Part shown: piece by piece, positions 37,371 to 46,510 of the stretch
Numbering within the stretch: position 1 is the stretch's first letter
Layout: every line of letters starts with the position of its first letter
Assembly: GCA_902589455.1 (NCBI GenBank)
Contig: CACISX010000001.1
Span: forward strand, 62,001 to 126,000
Origin: an uncultured Pelagibacteraceae bacterium
GTDB taxonomy: Bacteria; Pseudomonadota; Alphaproteobacteria; Pelagibacterales; Pelagibacteraceae
Direction of reading: 5' to 3'
Length of the DNA: 64,000 nt
Translations under genes and position numbers: made by a program
The notes under the pieces: generated by a model
The model's database searches: none
What the model saw: the letters and a program-made list of their open reading frames with translations, nothing else
Told to the model about the DNA's origin: nothing

Positions 37371-39069
37371 TTTTTTCTCTATGTTTGAAACTATCTCTTC
37401 TAAAACTGTATAACGCTTTTGGATCTACATCAACATCTATCACAGAAGGTTTGTTTGATTTAATCGCCGCTCTCACTGCTTCATTAATTTCAGAAATCTT
37501 TTTAACTTTAAAACCTTTTGCACCATATAGTTCTGCAACTTTATCAAAGGATGGACTAGTAATATCTGCACCTAAATATCTTTTTCCAAAAAAATCCTTT
37601 TGGTAAGCTTTTTCTGCTCCCCAGCTTTTATTGTTCATGACAATAGTTGTGGTGTTAATTCTATATTCAACAGCAGTGCTTAATTCAGATATCGTCATAC
37701 CAAAACCACCATCACCCATAAGACTTATGACTGTTTTTTTTGGTTTTGCAACTTTAACTCCAAGACCACATGCAAATGAAAAACCAACTAAACCAAAATC
37801 CAATGGAGTAAATAATGAGGGAGGATCATAATATTCTAAAGCATCTGTTGCCTGCAAACATAACGTTCCAGCGTCTAGAGTAATTGCTGAGTTTTTTGGT
37901 AGCACTTTTCTTAATTGTTTGAAGAGCCCTTTTGGTTGTATAGGGAAATTTGGACCTAAATTTTCTTTATCTCTATTTAATAAATATTCTTTTCTCTCTT
38001 TTAAATATGAGTTGGTCCAATTTTTAACATTTAATTTTATTTTCTCTTTTTTAATCTCTTCGTAAAGTTGGTTAGTTGCTGTAGCAGCATCTGCGTATAT
38101 CTTTACTTTTACTGGAAAATATTTTCCTAGCATTTTTTTTTCTAGCTCAATTTGAATAATTTTTGCGTTTTTATTAATATTTTCATAAGAATAAAATGTA
38201 GAATTAAAACCTAGACGCGTTCCAATTGCTAAAATTACATCAGCATTTTTAACCAATCTGGATGCAACAGGATTTCCTCTAGGACCCATTTGCCCAGCAT
38301 TTAATTTATGATTAAATGGAATTGCATCCCCATGTCCTGCAGCTGTAACAATTGGTATATTGCACAATTCAGCTAATTTTATTACTTCTTTAAAACTAGA
38401 ATTATACTTAATTCCTGCTCCAACAATTATTACCGAACAGGTTGATGATCCTATTAATTTAGCTGCCTTTTTAATATTTTCTTTACTACCTTTCTGTTTG
38501 CTCTCTTTTGAAAAGGATGGTTTTTTAGTATTAATATTATAGGAGTTTGAAGCTGCTAATATATTTCTCGGTAAATTCAAACAAACAGGTCCTCTCCTAG
38601 GTTTCATTGCTAAATTAAAAGCATCACTCATTATTTTTGGAATAATTTTTGAATTTTTTACTGTCCAAGTTTTTTTTGTAATAGGTGTAAACAAAGACTG
38701 TTGATCCAGACCTTGAAAAGCATCTTCCATTTTGTCTTTAGTTGAATAGGAACCTGCAATTGCTATTACAGGAGAAAATGCTGCTTTAGCTTGTGCTACT
38801 CCTGTCACTAAGTTGGTTGCACCAGGTCCGTTTTGTCCTGCAATAATTACCCCAGGTCTGTTCGAGGCTCTCGCATAACCATCAGCCATATGGGTGCCAG
38901 TTCGTTCATCTCTGACACCAATAAATTTTATACTTTTTTCATGATAAAGAGCATCAAACATTTCCATTGTAGCTGAACCAATAAGTCCAAACACATGTTT
39001 TACTTTTTCTTTTTTTAATGATTGAACAGCAGCTTGTCCACCGCTGATAATTTTTCGTGTTTTTGTCAC
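37345..39069 (-). CDS. Thiamine-diphosphate-dependent enzyme (acetolactate synthase / Xsc-like)
   Basis: A 574-residue ThDP enzyme with the three-domain layout of acetolactate synthases and sulfoacetaldehyde acetyltransferase. E55 ('VRDERTGTH') is the ThDP-activating glutamate. 'GQNGPGATNLVTG' (78-90) follows, the central domain has 'AIGTRLGF', and the ThDP-Mg motif runs from G452-D-G to N479-N480. The 'FGLIGSATM' opening resembles Xsc more than biosynthetic IlvB, and no small regulatory subunit gene is adjacent, arguing for a catabolic role. GTG start overlapping the flavin monooxygenase stop (GTGA). Carboligase, lyase or decarboxylase cannot be distinguished by reading. Confidence 0.8.
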   Translation of the reverse strand: MTKTRKIISGGQAAVQSLKKEKVKHVFGLIGSATMEMFDALYHEKSIKFIGVRDERTGTHMADGYARASNRPGVIIAGQNGPGATNLVTGVAQAKAAFSPVIAIAGSYSTKDKMEDAFQGLDQQSLFTPITKKTWTVKNSKIIPKIMSDAFNLAMKPRRGPVCLNLPRNILAASNSYNINTKKPSFSKESKQKGSKENIKKAAKLIGSSTCSVIIVGAGIKYNSSFKEVIKLAELCNIPIVTAAGHGDAIPFNHKLNAGQMGPRGNPVASRLVKNADVILAIGTRLGFNSTFYSYENINKNAKIIQIELEKKMLGKYFPVKVKIYADAATATNQLYEEIKKEKIKLNVKNWTNSYLKERKEYLLNRDKENLGPNFPIQPKGLFKQLRKVLPKNSAITLDAGTLCLQATDALEYYDPPSLFTPLDFGLVGFSFACGLGVKVAKPKKTVISLMGDGGFGMTISELSTAVEYRINTTTIVMNNKSWGAEKAYQKDFFGKRYLGADITSPSFDKVAELYGAKGFKVKKISEINEAVRAAIKSNKPSVIDVDVDPKALYSFRRDSFKHREKNEVRIKKI

Positions 39070-40235
39070 GAAACTTTTTTTACTTCAGTATCAAAATCAT
39101 CCTGAAAATGCGGCATAACTTTTTCAGTAAAAAGTTTTATACTTTTCATACAATCTTTATGCTTCACTCCTGGAAAATTAGACCAAACTTGTAAATTTTG
39201 TAAGTTAAGTTCAGATTTTAATTCATGAATTTTATCTATCACGTACTCAGGGGTTCCAAATAACATGTTTCTTTTGTGTAAAAATTCATAATTTAATAAA
39301 TCCAATTTACCTTTTGTTTCAGGCAATTCTTCACCTGGATCCATGTGATTTCCTAAACCTCTCCAATGACAAACCCATCTCATGTAATTCACCATATGTT
39401 CACCAGCTTTTTCTTTTGCTTCTTCCATTGTATCAGCAACAAACATATCTCTTACAAGAGAAATTCCTTCACCAAGAGGTATATTTTTTTTTGTTACCTC
39501 TGATCTTTTATTTTTATAAGCCTCAAATTTTGCTTTCAAAGCTTTCACTGTTGGTATCCACATAATAATATTAATATTATTTTCAGCAGCCCACTCAATT
39601 GACCTAATGCCATCAACAACTTGATGAATAGGTGGGTGTGGTTCTTGATATGGATGAGGCAAAACACTAATTTTTTTCATAGTATTATCTTCCATATTCA
39701 TAAATTCATCACTTGGTGGACTCATATCGTGTTGCCAGACATAATTCGGTGATGGGTAAGTATAAAATTCACCTTGATGACTAAAAAATTTTTCAGTCCA
39801 AGCCTTTTTTAATACTTCTAAAGTTTCTGCGAATAATCTGAAATTTTTTGCCTGATCTTTTAAATCAGCTTCTTTATTTAAGTTTATTGCTTCTCTTCCA
39901 TAAATTCCTCTTGCAACACCTATTTCAACTCTGCCTTTAGAAAGTTGGTCTAATGTAGCAATATCTTCAGCTAATCTTATCGGATTATGAAAAGTAATAA
40001 CATTTGCAGCTTGACCTATTCTAATATTTTTTGTTCTCGCTGCCGCATCTGCGCCCATCATTAATGGATTTGTACAAGACTCCATTCCTTCGTGATTGAA
40101 GTGATGCTCTGTAAACCATATTGAATTCCATTTATTTTGATCACAATATTCTGTGATTTCTTTAGTTTCATCTAATAGCTGATGATAAGGTTTGTGTGTC
40201 CAGTTTGTGGTATTACAAAAATAACCAAATTTCAT
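39066..40235 (-). CDS. Luciferase-like (LLM) flavin-dependent monooxygenase
   Basis: A 389-residue TIM-barrel flavin monooxygenase of the bacterial luciferase family, which uses reduced flavin and oxygen. ATG 40235 was chosen because of a perfect AGGAGG ribosome-binding sequence just upstream and the usual 'MKFGYFCNTTNW' start. Family motifs include 'WFTEHHFNHEG' (near 44-54), 'GQAANVITFHNPIRLAEDIA' and 'GVARGIYGRE'. No flavin reductase is adjacent. It begins the operon LLM-ThDP-DUF1185-hydrolase-ALDH-EamA, suggesting oxygenation of the starting substrate. Substrate unknown. Confidence 0.87.
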   Translation of the reverse strand: MKFGYFCNTTNWTHKPYHQLLDETKEITEYCDQNKWNSIWFTEHHFNHEGMESCTNPLMMGADAAARTKNIRIGQAANVITFHNPIRLAEDIATLDQLSKGRVEIGVARGIYGREAINLNKEADLKDQAKNFRLFAETLEVLKKAWTEKFFSHQGEFYTYPSPNYVWQHDMSPPSDEFMNMEDNTMKKISVLPHPYQEPHPPIHQVVDGIRSIEWAAENNINIIMWIPTVKALKAKFEAYKNKRSEVTKKNIPLGEGISLVRDMFVADTMEEAKEKAGEHMVNYMRWVCHWRGLGNHMDPGEELPETKGKLDLLNYEFLHKRNMLFGTPEYVIDKIHELKSELNLQNLQVWSNFPGVKHKDCMKSIKLFTEKVMPHFQDDFDTEVKKVS

Positions 40236-40340
40236 AAAGCCTCCTTTAAAAGTTAATTTAAAGACGACCGATCCCACTTTCGTAAATCTATGAATTTATC
40301 GACGAGTTATGTATCGCTTTATATCTAAACTTTATAATTA
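40236..40340 (-). promoter_or_regulatory. Intergenic gap upstream of the LLM operon
   Basis: This 105-base gap is one of the longest on the minus strand. It holds the AGGAGG ribosome-binding site for the LLM gene, an unusually GC-rich patch near 40262-40280, and an imperfect inverted repeat at about 40279-40302. A promoter or operator for the downstream operon is plausible, but I cannot identify -35/-10 boxes with confidence. Confidence 0.3.
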
Positions 40341-41309
40341 CTAACGTTGATATTCAATAAATTTCTTTAAAGATTTGTTGAGAAATTTCTCATAAATTTC
40401 ACCATTATTTTTAAATTTATTTCCATTTAAAATTGATTGGTTCATATTGAAATCATATGAAGGTTCAAAGAAAAAAGGAACAGAGAGTCTCTTACTTTTA
40501 TTCCACAAAACCCTGTGATTAGTTGCTTTAAATTTACCTTTGCTTAAATATTCTAAAGCTCTTCCCGTATTTACTACTAAAGCCTTTTTATTGAATGGTA
40601 CATCATACCATTTTTTATTTTTCCTATTTTGTACTTGCAATCCACCTTTTCTATCTTGATAAAGAACTGTAAATATTCCACTATCCACATGTGTTTCACA
40701 ACCAAGAGCAACTCCATCTTGTTTTGATATTTCAACTGGTTCTTTTTGGTTTGGATAATAATTAAATCTTAATGTACTTAATGTTTTTAGTCTTGAAAAA
40801 GCTAAACTAGAAATATCAGGATTTTTTTTATTAAGTTTTATTAAACTTTTAAATAAAGTTTCACTCAATCCATAAATATTATCAAAATATTTGTTTAAAA
40901 TATTAATTGAGCTTTTATTCAAACATTTACCTAGATTAAGAAACTCTACGTATTGATTATTTAGATTTGAGGAATATTTTTTAGTTACCTTTAAATCACC
41001 TATATCTAAACCTTCTTTTCCATTCACATCATCAGGAAAATATCCTCTGTATAGATTTTTATTTTTTTTATTCCATTTTTTAGGTGATAATTTTCTCTTT
41101 TTGCTATCTGGTAAATTAAAAAATTTGTTGCCAACTTCGCAGGTTTTATAAATTTCTTTTAAATCAATTCCATGACCTATTATTTGAAAAAATCCTACAT
41201 TGATAAAAGCTTTTTCAATTTTTTTAATCGTCTTAAATGCACTTTGAGTTTCAAAGTTATTTTTTATAAGTGAAGATATATTAATTGTAGGTATATAATT
41301 TTTGGTCAT
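40341..41309 (-). CDS. Isopenicillin-N-synthase-type 2OG-Fe(II) oxygenase
   Basis: A 322-residue non-haem iron oxygenase of the IPNS/plant-DOXC type. The N-terminal domain has 'INVGFFQIIGHGID' (36-49), the catalytic domain H207-x-D209 ('CETHVDSGIFTV'), H265 ('KATNHRVLW') and the R274-x-S276 motif that binds 2-oxoglutarate. All catalytic residues are present. It overlaps the EamA gene upstream by 4 bases (ATGA) and is the last of the amidinotransferase gene group. Relatives hydroxylate amino acids; some act on arginine or homoarginine, a suggestive link to the amidinotransferase. Substrate not proven. Confidence 0.85.
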   Translation of the reverse strand: MTKNYIPTINISSLIKNNFETQSAFKTIKKIEKAFINVGFFQIIGHGIDLKEIYKTCEVGNKFFNLPDSKKRKLSPKKWNKKNKNLYRGYFPDDVNGKEGLDIGDLKVTKKYSSNLNNQYVEFLNLGKCLNKSSINILNKYFDNIYGLSETLFKSLIKLNKKNPDISSLAFSRLKTLSTLRFNYYPNQKEPVEISKQDGVALGCETHVDSGIFTVLYQDRKGGLQVQNRKNKKWYDVPFNKKALVVNTGRALEYLSKGKFKATNHRVLWNKSKRLSVPFFFEPSYDFNMNQSILNGNKFKNNGEIYEKFLNKSLKKFIEYQR

Positions 41310-42259
41310 CTTCTTACCGGAGTTTCTGTTGCAATATATTGATCTCTAGCTTTTTCTCTTAAGTAAATATAAATACCGGCTGCTATAATACATGCAACTC
41401 CAAAAAATGTTCTAGCTGATGGAATTTCATCAAATAAAAAATACCCAGGTATCATAGACATTATAATTAATGAATACTCAAACAGAGAAACTACAGAAGG
41501 TGAAGCGACAATATAAGCTGAAAATATACATAGAAAAGCAATAGAGGCGACAAAACCAAAAAATAAGATAAATTTCCATGTATATTCAATATTTGAAAAC
41601 CACTCTCTAAAAATAAACTGTGTAGTTGGATCAAAGTCGAGGTTATTCAATTGTCCATTTCCCATAAACAAATAAATAAGACCACATAAAATTAGAGCTA
41701 TTAAATAAAAATAAAATAATTGAGTATTTACGTCATCTTTATCGGATGTATATTTTGTTATAGTCATGGATGCAGCATAAAAGAAAGCACATACCACTGG
41801 GAGTAAACTTTTATATTCAAAATCAGAAAAGTTTGGGTCAAGTACAATAAAAACTCCTATGAAACCAAATACAATTGCAGACCATCTTCTTATTCCAATA
41901 AACTCTTTTAAAAAAAATTTAGCAAAAATAGATACAAAAAAAGGACAAGAAAAAAATAAGGCATTTGCCGTTGCTAGCGGCATGTAAGTAAGAGAAATAA
42001 AGAAAGCTGAAAATGCCAAAAAGTGAAGAGCAACTCTAACAATTGTTAAAATAGGATAATAAGTTTTTAGTGAAACTTTTTGTTTTTTAAATTTTATGTA
42101 ACTAAAAAGCAGAACAGCAGCAACAAAATACCTTCCAAAAAAAATCTCATAAAGAGAAGCTTTTTCAAAAATATATTTAATTAAAGAGTCTTGCATTGCA
42201 AATAAAGTCATTGCAATGATTATTAAAATAATACCTTTTGAATTATTATCTTTTGTCAT
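41306..42259 (-). CDS. EamA/DMT-family permease (copy 2 of a tandem pair)
   Basis: A 317-residue ten-helix EamA transporter. It is clearly a paralogue of the gene immediately upstream: both share 'SKGII/PKGIV' starts, 'FFLKE-IGIRRWSAIV-GFIGV' and the 'EKA-(R/N)-DQ-IATE-P-R' tail. The pair probably arose by tandem duplication and may form two exporters or a heterodimer. It starts directly after the upstream stop and overlaps the IPNS-type oxygenase gene. Substrate unknown; a guanidino compound is one idea from context. Confidence 0.82.
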   Translation of the reverse strand: MTKDNNSKGIILIIIAMTLFAMQDSLIKYIFEKASLYEIFFGRYFVAAVLLFSYIKFKKQKVSLKTYYPILTIVRVALHFLAFSAFFISLTYMPLATANALFFSCPFFVSIFAKFFLKEFIGIRRWSAIVFGFIGVFIVLDPNFSDFEYKSLLPVVCAFFYAASMTITKYTSDKDDVNTQLFYFYLIALILCGLIYLFMGNGQLNNLDFDPTTQFIFREWFSNIEYTWKFILFFGFVASIAFLCIFSAYIVASPSVVSLFEYSLIIMSMIPGYFLFDEIPSARTFFGVACIIAAGIYIYLREKARDQYIATETPVRR

Positions 42260-43210
42260 TTATCTAAGAGGTTTTTCTGTTGCTATAGATTGATTTTGTG
42301 CTTTTTCACGAATAAAAATATAAATACCACTGGATACAATTATTAAAATTCCAATAACTGTATTTAATGAGGGAATTTCATCAAAATATAACCATCCTAC
42401 AAGTGGTGACCAAAATAATATTGAATATTCAAAAGGTGAAACAACAGCCGGAGAAGCTATACTGTAAGCAGTAAATAAAAAAAGAAAAGCAATAGTAGCC
42501 GTCACTCCAGTTGCAGTCATTAATAAAATATTAGAATTAAAATCAACAAACCATTCCCTAAATATAAATTGATAAGCTGGGTGATCTGAAGTGTTGTATT
42601 GCCCATCACCAATAATAAAATAAAAAATTATACTAAGAATTATTGCGCCAATATAAAATGTGAATGTTTGTGTATAAACACTATCCTTATCAGATGTTTT
42701 TTTTATTATTATCATTGATAATGAATAACAAAACGCGCACAAAATAGGCAGTAAACTTAAATAGTTAAAATTACTAAAATTAGGATTTAAAGTTATATAA
42801 ACTCCAATAAATCCAACGACTATAGCGGACCATCTTCTTATTCCTATTTCTTCTTTTAAAAAAAAATGAGCAAATATTGTAATTAAAAATGGAGTAACAA
42901 AAAATAAAGCAGTAGCAGTACCGAGTGGTAATACGGTCAAAGAAACATAAAAAGAACTAAAACCAAAGAAAAAAAGTATTACACGGGTAATAGTTAAAAT
43001 AGGATATTGGGTTCTAAATACAATTGGTTGTTTTGTAATTATTAAAAAAATTAAAATAAGTACAAAACTTATAACTGTCCTTATTAAATAAATTTCATAA
43101 AGGGAAACAAAATTATAAATATGCTTCATAATTCCATCTTGGACAGAAAAAACCATCATGGCTATTAATATGAATACTATCCCTTTGGGATTATTATCAG
43201 GGGTGGACAT
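42260..43210 (-). CDS. EamA/DMT-family permease (copy 1 of a tandem pair)
   Basis: A 316-residue ten-helix EamA transporter, paralogous to the gene that follows it. Conserved pieces are 'VSLYEIYLIRTVISF' in the first repeat, 'FLKEEIGIRRWSAIVVGFIG' near the middle and 'ASPAVVSPFEYSILFW' in the second repeat. It lies 19 bases after the amidinotransferase and its stop abuts the next start, so all four genes look co-transcribed. Confidence 0.82.
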   Translation of the reverse strand: MSTPDNNPKGIVFILIAMMVFSVQDGIMKHIYNFVSLYEIYLIRTVISFVLILIFLIITKQPIVFRTQYPILTITRVILFFFGFSSFYVSLTVLPLGTATALFFVTPFLITIFAHFFLKEEIGIRRWSAIVVGFIGVYITLNPNFSNFNYLSLLPILCAFCYSLSMIIIKKTSDKDSVYTQTFTFYIGAIILSIIFYFIIGDGQYNTSDHPAYQFIFREWFVDFNSNILLMTATGVTATIAFLFLFTAYSIASPAVVSPFEYSILFWSPLVGWLYFDEIPSLNTVIGILIIVSSGIYIFIREKAQNQSIATEKPLR

Positions 43211-43229
43211 TAATTATTTTACAACGAAT

Positions 43230-44339
43230 TTATTGTTTTGGAAAATAGTTCTGAAGATCACCTTCTCTGAAAACATCAGTTGTGCTACAATGTAAACTAC
43301 CACCAAAAGCGTATACTTCTCTAAAATCTATTGGAATTACTTCCATACCGAGCTTATCTAATTGTTCAGCTTGATAAACTTCTGTCTTTTCTACACATAC
43401 TGTTTTTGGATCTAGTACCAAAACATTCATTGATAGCCATACAGAATAATAACTCAGGTCTGGAGGTGAATTATGGGCAGGCTGAGCTGCATAAACAATT
43501 TCCCAGCCATTGTCTTCAAAAAGTTTCCTTTGTTCTTTTGGAAGTTTTCTAACCGGATTATTTAAAATTAACCCAGGTTTTATAGGTGTAAAAGTTGCAT
43601 CTATATGAATTGGGTAGGGATCTCCTGGAAAATTTACTGTATGGATTCTGTGATCTGGAAAATGTCTTTTTAACCAGTCAATTCCTTTTAGATTAGTTGT
43701 AAATCCATGTTGAACAATTAAATCCTTCCCAAATCTTAAAATATCTGCAGCATCAAAAAGTGGCTCCTCTTCAGTTGTAACAAAATATTTTTTCTCTGCC
43801 CACTGTAATCTTTGATCGATACTCACATCTTCAGATAAATAATTCATATGATAATCGGCATCAGTCAATCTAGGCTTAGGTGCTGTTTCGTGTCTCATGC
43901 CTGGATCCTCAACAAAGTACTTTTGTAATAATGGTCTATAGGCCAAATACTCAAACCATCTACATCTAAAACTCATTGTGGCTTCCAGCATTTCTTTTCC
44001 AACTGTAATTATAACGTCTCTAGACGGCATACACCCAAACATATGTTCTACTTCCCAATCAGGAGTAGCAATTTTTTCATCAAATTTAAGTGGAGTAGGT
44101 CTATCAACTCTTATGCCTCTTCCTTCAAGTGTTTTAACAAATTTATCTAAAAGTTCATTAGCTCTATCTATAGAATCTTGTGTTCGTCTTCCGTGTTTAC
44201 CTTTCATCACAGAGTCAGGTGGAATTTTACAATCAACAGCTGGTTCAGGTGCAGGAATACAGCAATTATCTGCCCTTCCAACAATTACATGTTTGAGCGG
44301 ATCCCATTCATTCCAACTTTGAACAATAGTCTTTTTCAT
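43230..44339 (-). CDS. Glycine-type amidinotransferase (AGAT family)
   Basis: A 369-residue amidinotransferase that moves the amidino group of arginine to an amine acceptor (glycine in animals, giving guanidinoacetate and ornithine). The catalytic triad is visible: D196 or D199 in 'LFDAADILRFG', H245 in 'PIHIDATF' and C351 in 'GGSLHCSTTD'. The 'WLSMNVLVLD' and 'NNPVRKLP' regions match human AGAT closely. The acceptor-site segment reads 'PYPIHID' where human AGAT has 'PNPMHID', so acceptor specificity may differ. No guanidinoacetate methyltransferase is present. It heads a group with two EamA permeases and a 2OG oxygenase. Confidence 0.85.
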   Translation of the reverse strand: MKKTIVQSWNEWDPLKHVIVGRADNCCIPAPEPAVDCKIPPDSVMKGKHGRRTQDSIDRANELLDKFVKTLEGRGIRVDRPTPLKFDEKIATPDWEVEHMFGCMPSRDVIITVGKEMLEATMSFRCRWFEYLAYRPLLQKYFVEDPGMRHETAPKPRLTDADYHMNYLSEDVSIDQRLQWAEKKYFVTTEEEPLFDAADILRFGKDLIVQHGFTTNLKGIDWLKRHFPDHRIHTVNFPGDPYPIHIDATFTPIKPGLILNNPVRKLPKEQRKLFEDNGWEIVYAAQPAHNSPPDLSYYSVWLSMNVLVLDPKTVCVEKTEVYQAEQLDKLGMEVIPIDFREVYAFGGSLHCSTTDVFREGDLQNYFPKQ

Positions 44340-44390
44340 TTTATGTAAATGATTAATTTAAATAAAAGTTAATTTCAATAAATTTTAATA

Positions 44391-45974
44391 CTAAGAATTT
44401 AAAATAAATTCTGATGCTCTTTCTGCAATCATTAAAGTTGGAGCATTTAGATTTCCACTTGTAATTTCTGGCATTACAGAAGCATCAACTACTCTTAAGT
44501 TTTCTATACCATGAACTTTTAGTTTTTGGTCAACTACAGCCATATTGTCTACTCCCATTTTTAAAGTACAAGATGGGTGATATGCTGTCTCTGCTTTTGA
44601 ACGAATATATTCCTCAAATACTTCATTGGTTTGAGAATGTTCTCCTGGTCCAATTTCTTTTCCCGCATATGGTTTTAAAGAATCTTGTCCCAAAATTTTT
44701 CTAGCTACATGAATACATTCTATTGTTTGCTTTAAATCATCTTCATGTTCTAGATAATTAAATTGAATTTTTGGGTAATCGTGAGGGTTCGAGCTATTTA
44801 ATGTTACGTGGCCTCTACTTTTTGGGTGGTTTGGACTTGCGTGTAATTGATATCCATGTCTATCTGGATCAACTAATCCATGATCGATTACAAAGGCAGG
44901 AAAAAAATGAAATTGAATATTTGGATATTCCCTTTCTGGAGAAGATTTACAAAAACCACCGGCTTCTAAAAAAGAGGTAGAGCAGGGACCACTTCTATTC
45001 AAAAACCATTGAATTCCAATTCTAACCATATTTAACTTATTAACGTATGAATATAAGGTATCTTTAGTTTTGCATTCTTGCTGAACATAAGTTTCCAAGT
45101 GATCTTGTAAGTTTTTTCCAACACCCTCTAAGTTATGAACAACATCAATTCCATTATCTTTTAAGTGTTGGCTTGGACCAATTCCAGAAAGCATTAGTAA
45201 TTGTGGTGAATTAATTGCACCTCCACTTAAAATTACTTCTTTATTGGCAAAAATTTTTTCAACTTTATTTTTAATTTTTACTTCAATTCCAATTGCTTTT
45301 TTTCCATCAAAAATAATTCTCTCAACAAAAGCATCTGTAAATATTTTTAAATTCTTTCTTTTTTTGGCGGGATTTAAATAATATTTTGACACACTAGCTC
45401 GCTCACCTTTGTGAATAGTAACATCGTACATTCCAAAACCTTCTTGTTCTTTACCATTCATGTCATTATTTATTTTATAACCAGCCTCACCAGCAGATTC
45501 GATAAATGCTTTAAATAAAGGATTTTTATTTTTAGATTGGTTTACTGGTAGTATTCCGTTACCACCTCGATATTCATTTTCACCTTCAGACCATGTTTCA
45601 ATTTTTTTGAAATAGGGAAGAACTTTGTCATAAGACCAATCCTCTAATCCAAAAGATGCCCATCTTTGATAATCATTTGGATTTCCTCTAACAAATACCA
45701 TTCCATTATGAGCAGAACACCCGCCAATCATTTTTCCCCTTGGACAAAACAATCTTCTGTTATGTAGATGAGGCTCTGGTTCTGAATAATATTTATAATT
45801 ATATTTTGGATCATGCATTGTATATAAAATCGCAAGTGGCATGTTAACTTTCCAAATATCACTGGGTTTTCCTGCCTCAAATATTGCTACATTGTTTTGA
45901 TCATTTTCTGTCAATCGATTTGCGAGTACACAGCCTGCACTTCCAGCGCCAATTATTAAATAATCAAAATTCAT
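44391..45974 (-). CDS. GMC-family FAD oxidoreductase, choline-dehydrogenase-like
   Basis: A 527-residue GMC oxidoreductase, resembling choline dehydrogenase (BetA) and other alcohol dehydrogenases. The FAD motif 'LIIGAGSAGCVLANRL' is at residues 5-20, 'GGCSAHNGMVFVRGN' is the second GMC signature region, and the C-terminal active-site histidine is in 'AYHPSCTLKMG'. It overlaps the HD-oxygenase stop (ATGA). In the glycine-betaine context, oxidation of choline or a related quaternary amino alcohol is the best guess; other alcohols are possible. A 51-base AT-rich gap precedes the amidinotransferase. Confidence 0.83.
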   Translation of the reverse strand: MNFDYLIIGAGSAGCVLANRLTENDQNNVAIFEAGKPSDIWKVNMPLAILYTMHDPKYNYKYYSEPEPHLHNRRLFCPRGKMIGGCSAHNGMVFVRGNPNDYQRWASFGLEDWSYDKVLPYFKKIETWSEGENEYRGGNGILPVNQSKNKNPLFKAFIESAGEAGYKINNDMNGKEQEGFGMYDVTIHKGERASVSKYYLNPAKKRKNLKIFTDAFVERIIFDGKKAIGIEVKIKNKVEKIFANKEVILSGGAINSPQLLMLSGIGPSQHLKDNGIDVVHNLEGVGKNLQDHLETYVQQECKTKDTLYSYVNKLNMVRIGIQWFLNRSGPCSTSFLEAGGFCKSSPEREYPNIQFHFFPAFVIDHGLVDPDRHGYQLHASPNHPKSRGHVTLNSSNPHDYPKIQFNYLEHEDDLKQTIECIHVARKILGQDSLKPYAGKEIGPGEHSQTNEVFEEYIRSKAETAYHPSCTLKMGVDNMAVVDQKLKVHGIENLRVVDASVMPEITSGNLNAPTLMIAERASEFILNS

Positions 45975-46507
45975 ATAAGTTTTGAACTTAACAACTTTTC
46001 ATAGTCATGAATAGATTTCATTTTAATGTCAGTTCTTTTAGCGGCTTCGTCAAATTTTCGGAGTAGAATTGATGGCTTAAAGTAAGATTTATTCTCAAAC
46101 TTTTTACTTTCTTTATCATTTAAAACTCCTCCTTGTAACTTGAGGCTTATTTTTGACGCATCTGATAAAAAATCAAAATATTTTTTATCTCTAGCTAAAT
46201 AACGTTTAGCTAAAACATGATATTTAATTGGCTCAACAACTTTTTGTCCAAAAAATTTTTTTAGATACTGATATCCAATATTTTCATGTTCTCCATCTAA
46301 TTTATTTTTAACTAATTCATCTGGATCTTCTAAAAGAAAGTGACCATAGTCATGAAGTAAACATGCACAAATTAAATCATCATTACATTTAGCTTTTTCA
46401 GCTAGCATGGCAGACTGAATCATATGCTCTGACATAGTTACTTTCTCACCAATGTACAAAGATTTATTATTTATAAAATTTGAAATGATTTTATAAATTA
46501 TCTTCAT
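45971..46507 (-). CDS. PhnZ/TmpB-type HD-domain di-iron oxygenase (C-P bond cleavage candidate)
   Basis: A 178-residue HD-domain protein matching the PhnZ/TmpB oxygenases, which oxidatively split 1-hydroxy-phosphonates to a carboxylate plus phosphate. Residues corresponding to all PhnZ iron ligands are present: H28, H52-D53 ('LLHDYGH'), H74 ('GEHENIG'), H97 ('HVLAKRYL') and D153 ('KFDEAAK'). The substrate-site Tyr/Glu pair occurs as Y18-I-G-E21, and 'SDASKISLKLQGG' matches the family. These align with PhnZ numbering (recalled from memory) at a shift of 6-8. Automatic annotation would call it a phosphohydrolase. It follows a TauD-type dioxygenase by 3 bases and overlaps the GMC gene. Confidence 0.78.
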   Translation of the reverse strand: MKIIYKIISNFINNKSLYIGEKVTMSEHMIQSAMLAEKAKCNDDLICACLLHDYGHFLLEDPDELVKNKLDGEHENIGYQYLKKFFGQKVVEPIKYHVLAKRYLARDKKYFDFLSDASKISLKLQGGVLNDKESKKFENKSYFKPSILLRKFDEAAKRTDIKMKSIHDYEKLLSSKLI

Positions 46508-46510
46508 TTA

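Noticed and set aside
43978-44322. A 114-codon plus-strand ORF
   Set aside because: Lies wholly antisense inside the amidinotransferase gene, whose catalytic motifs are intact.
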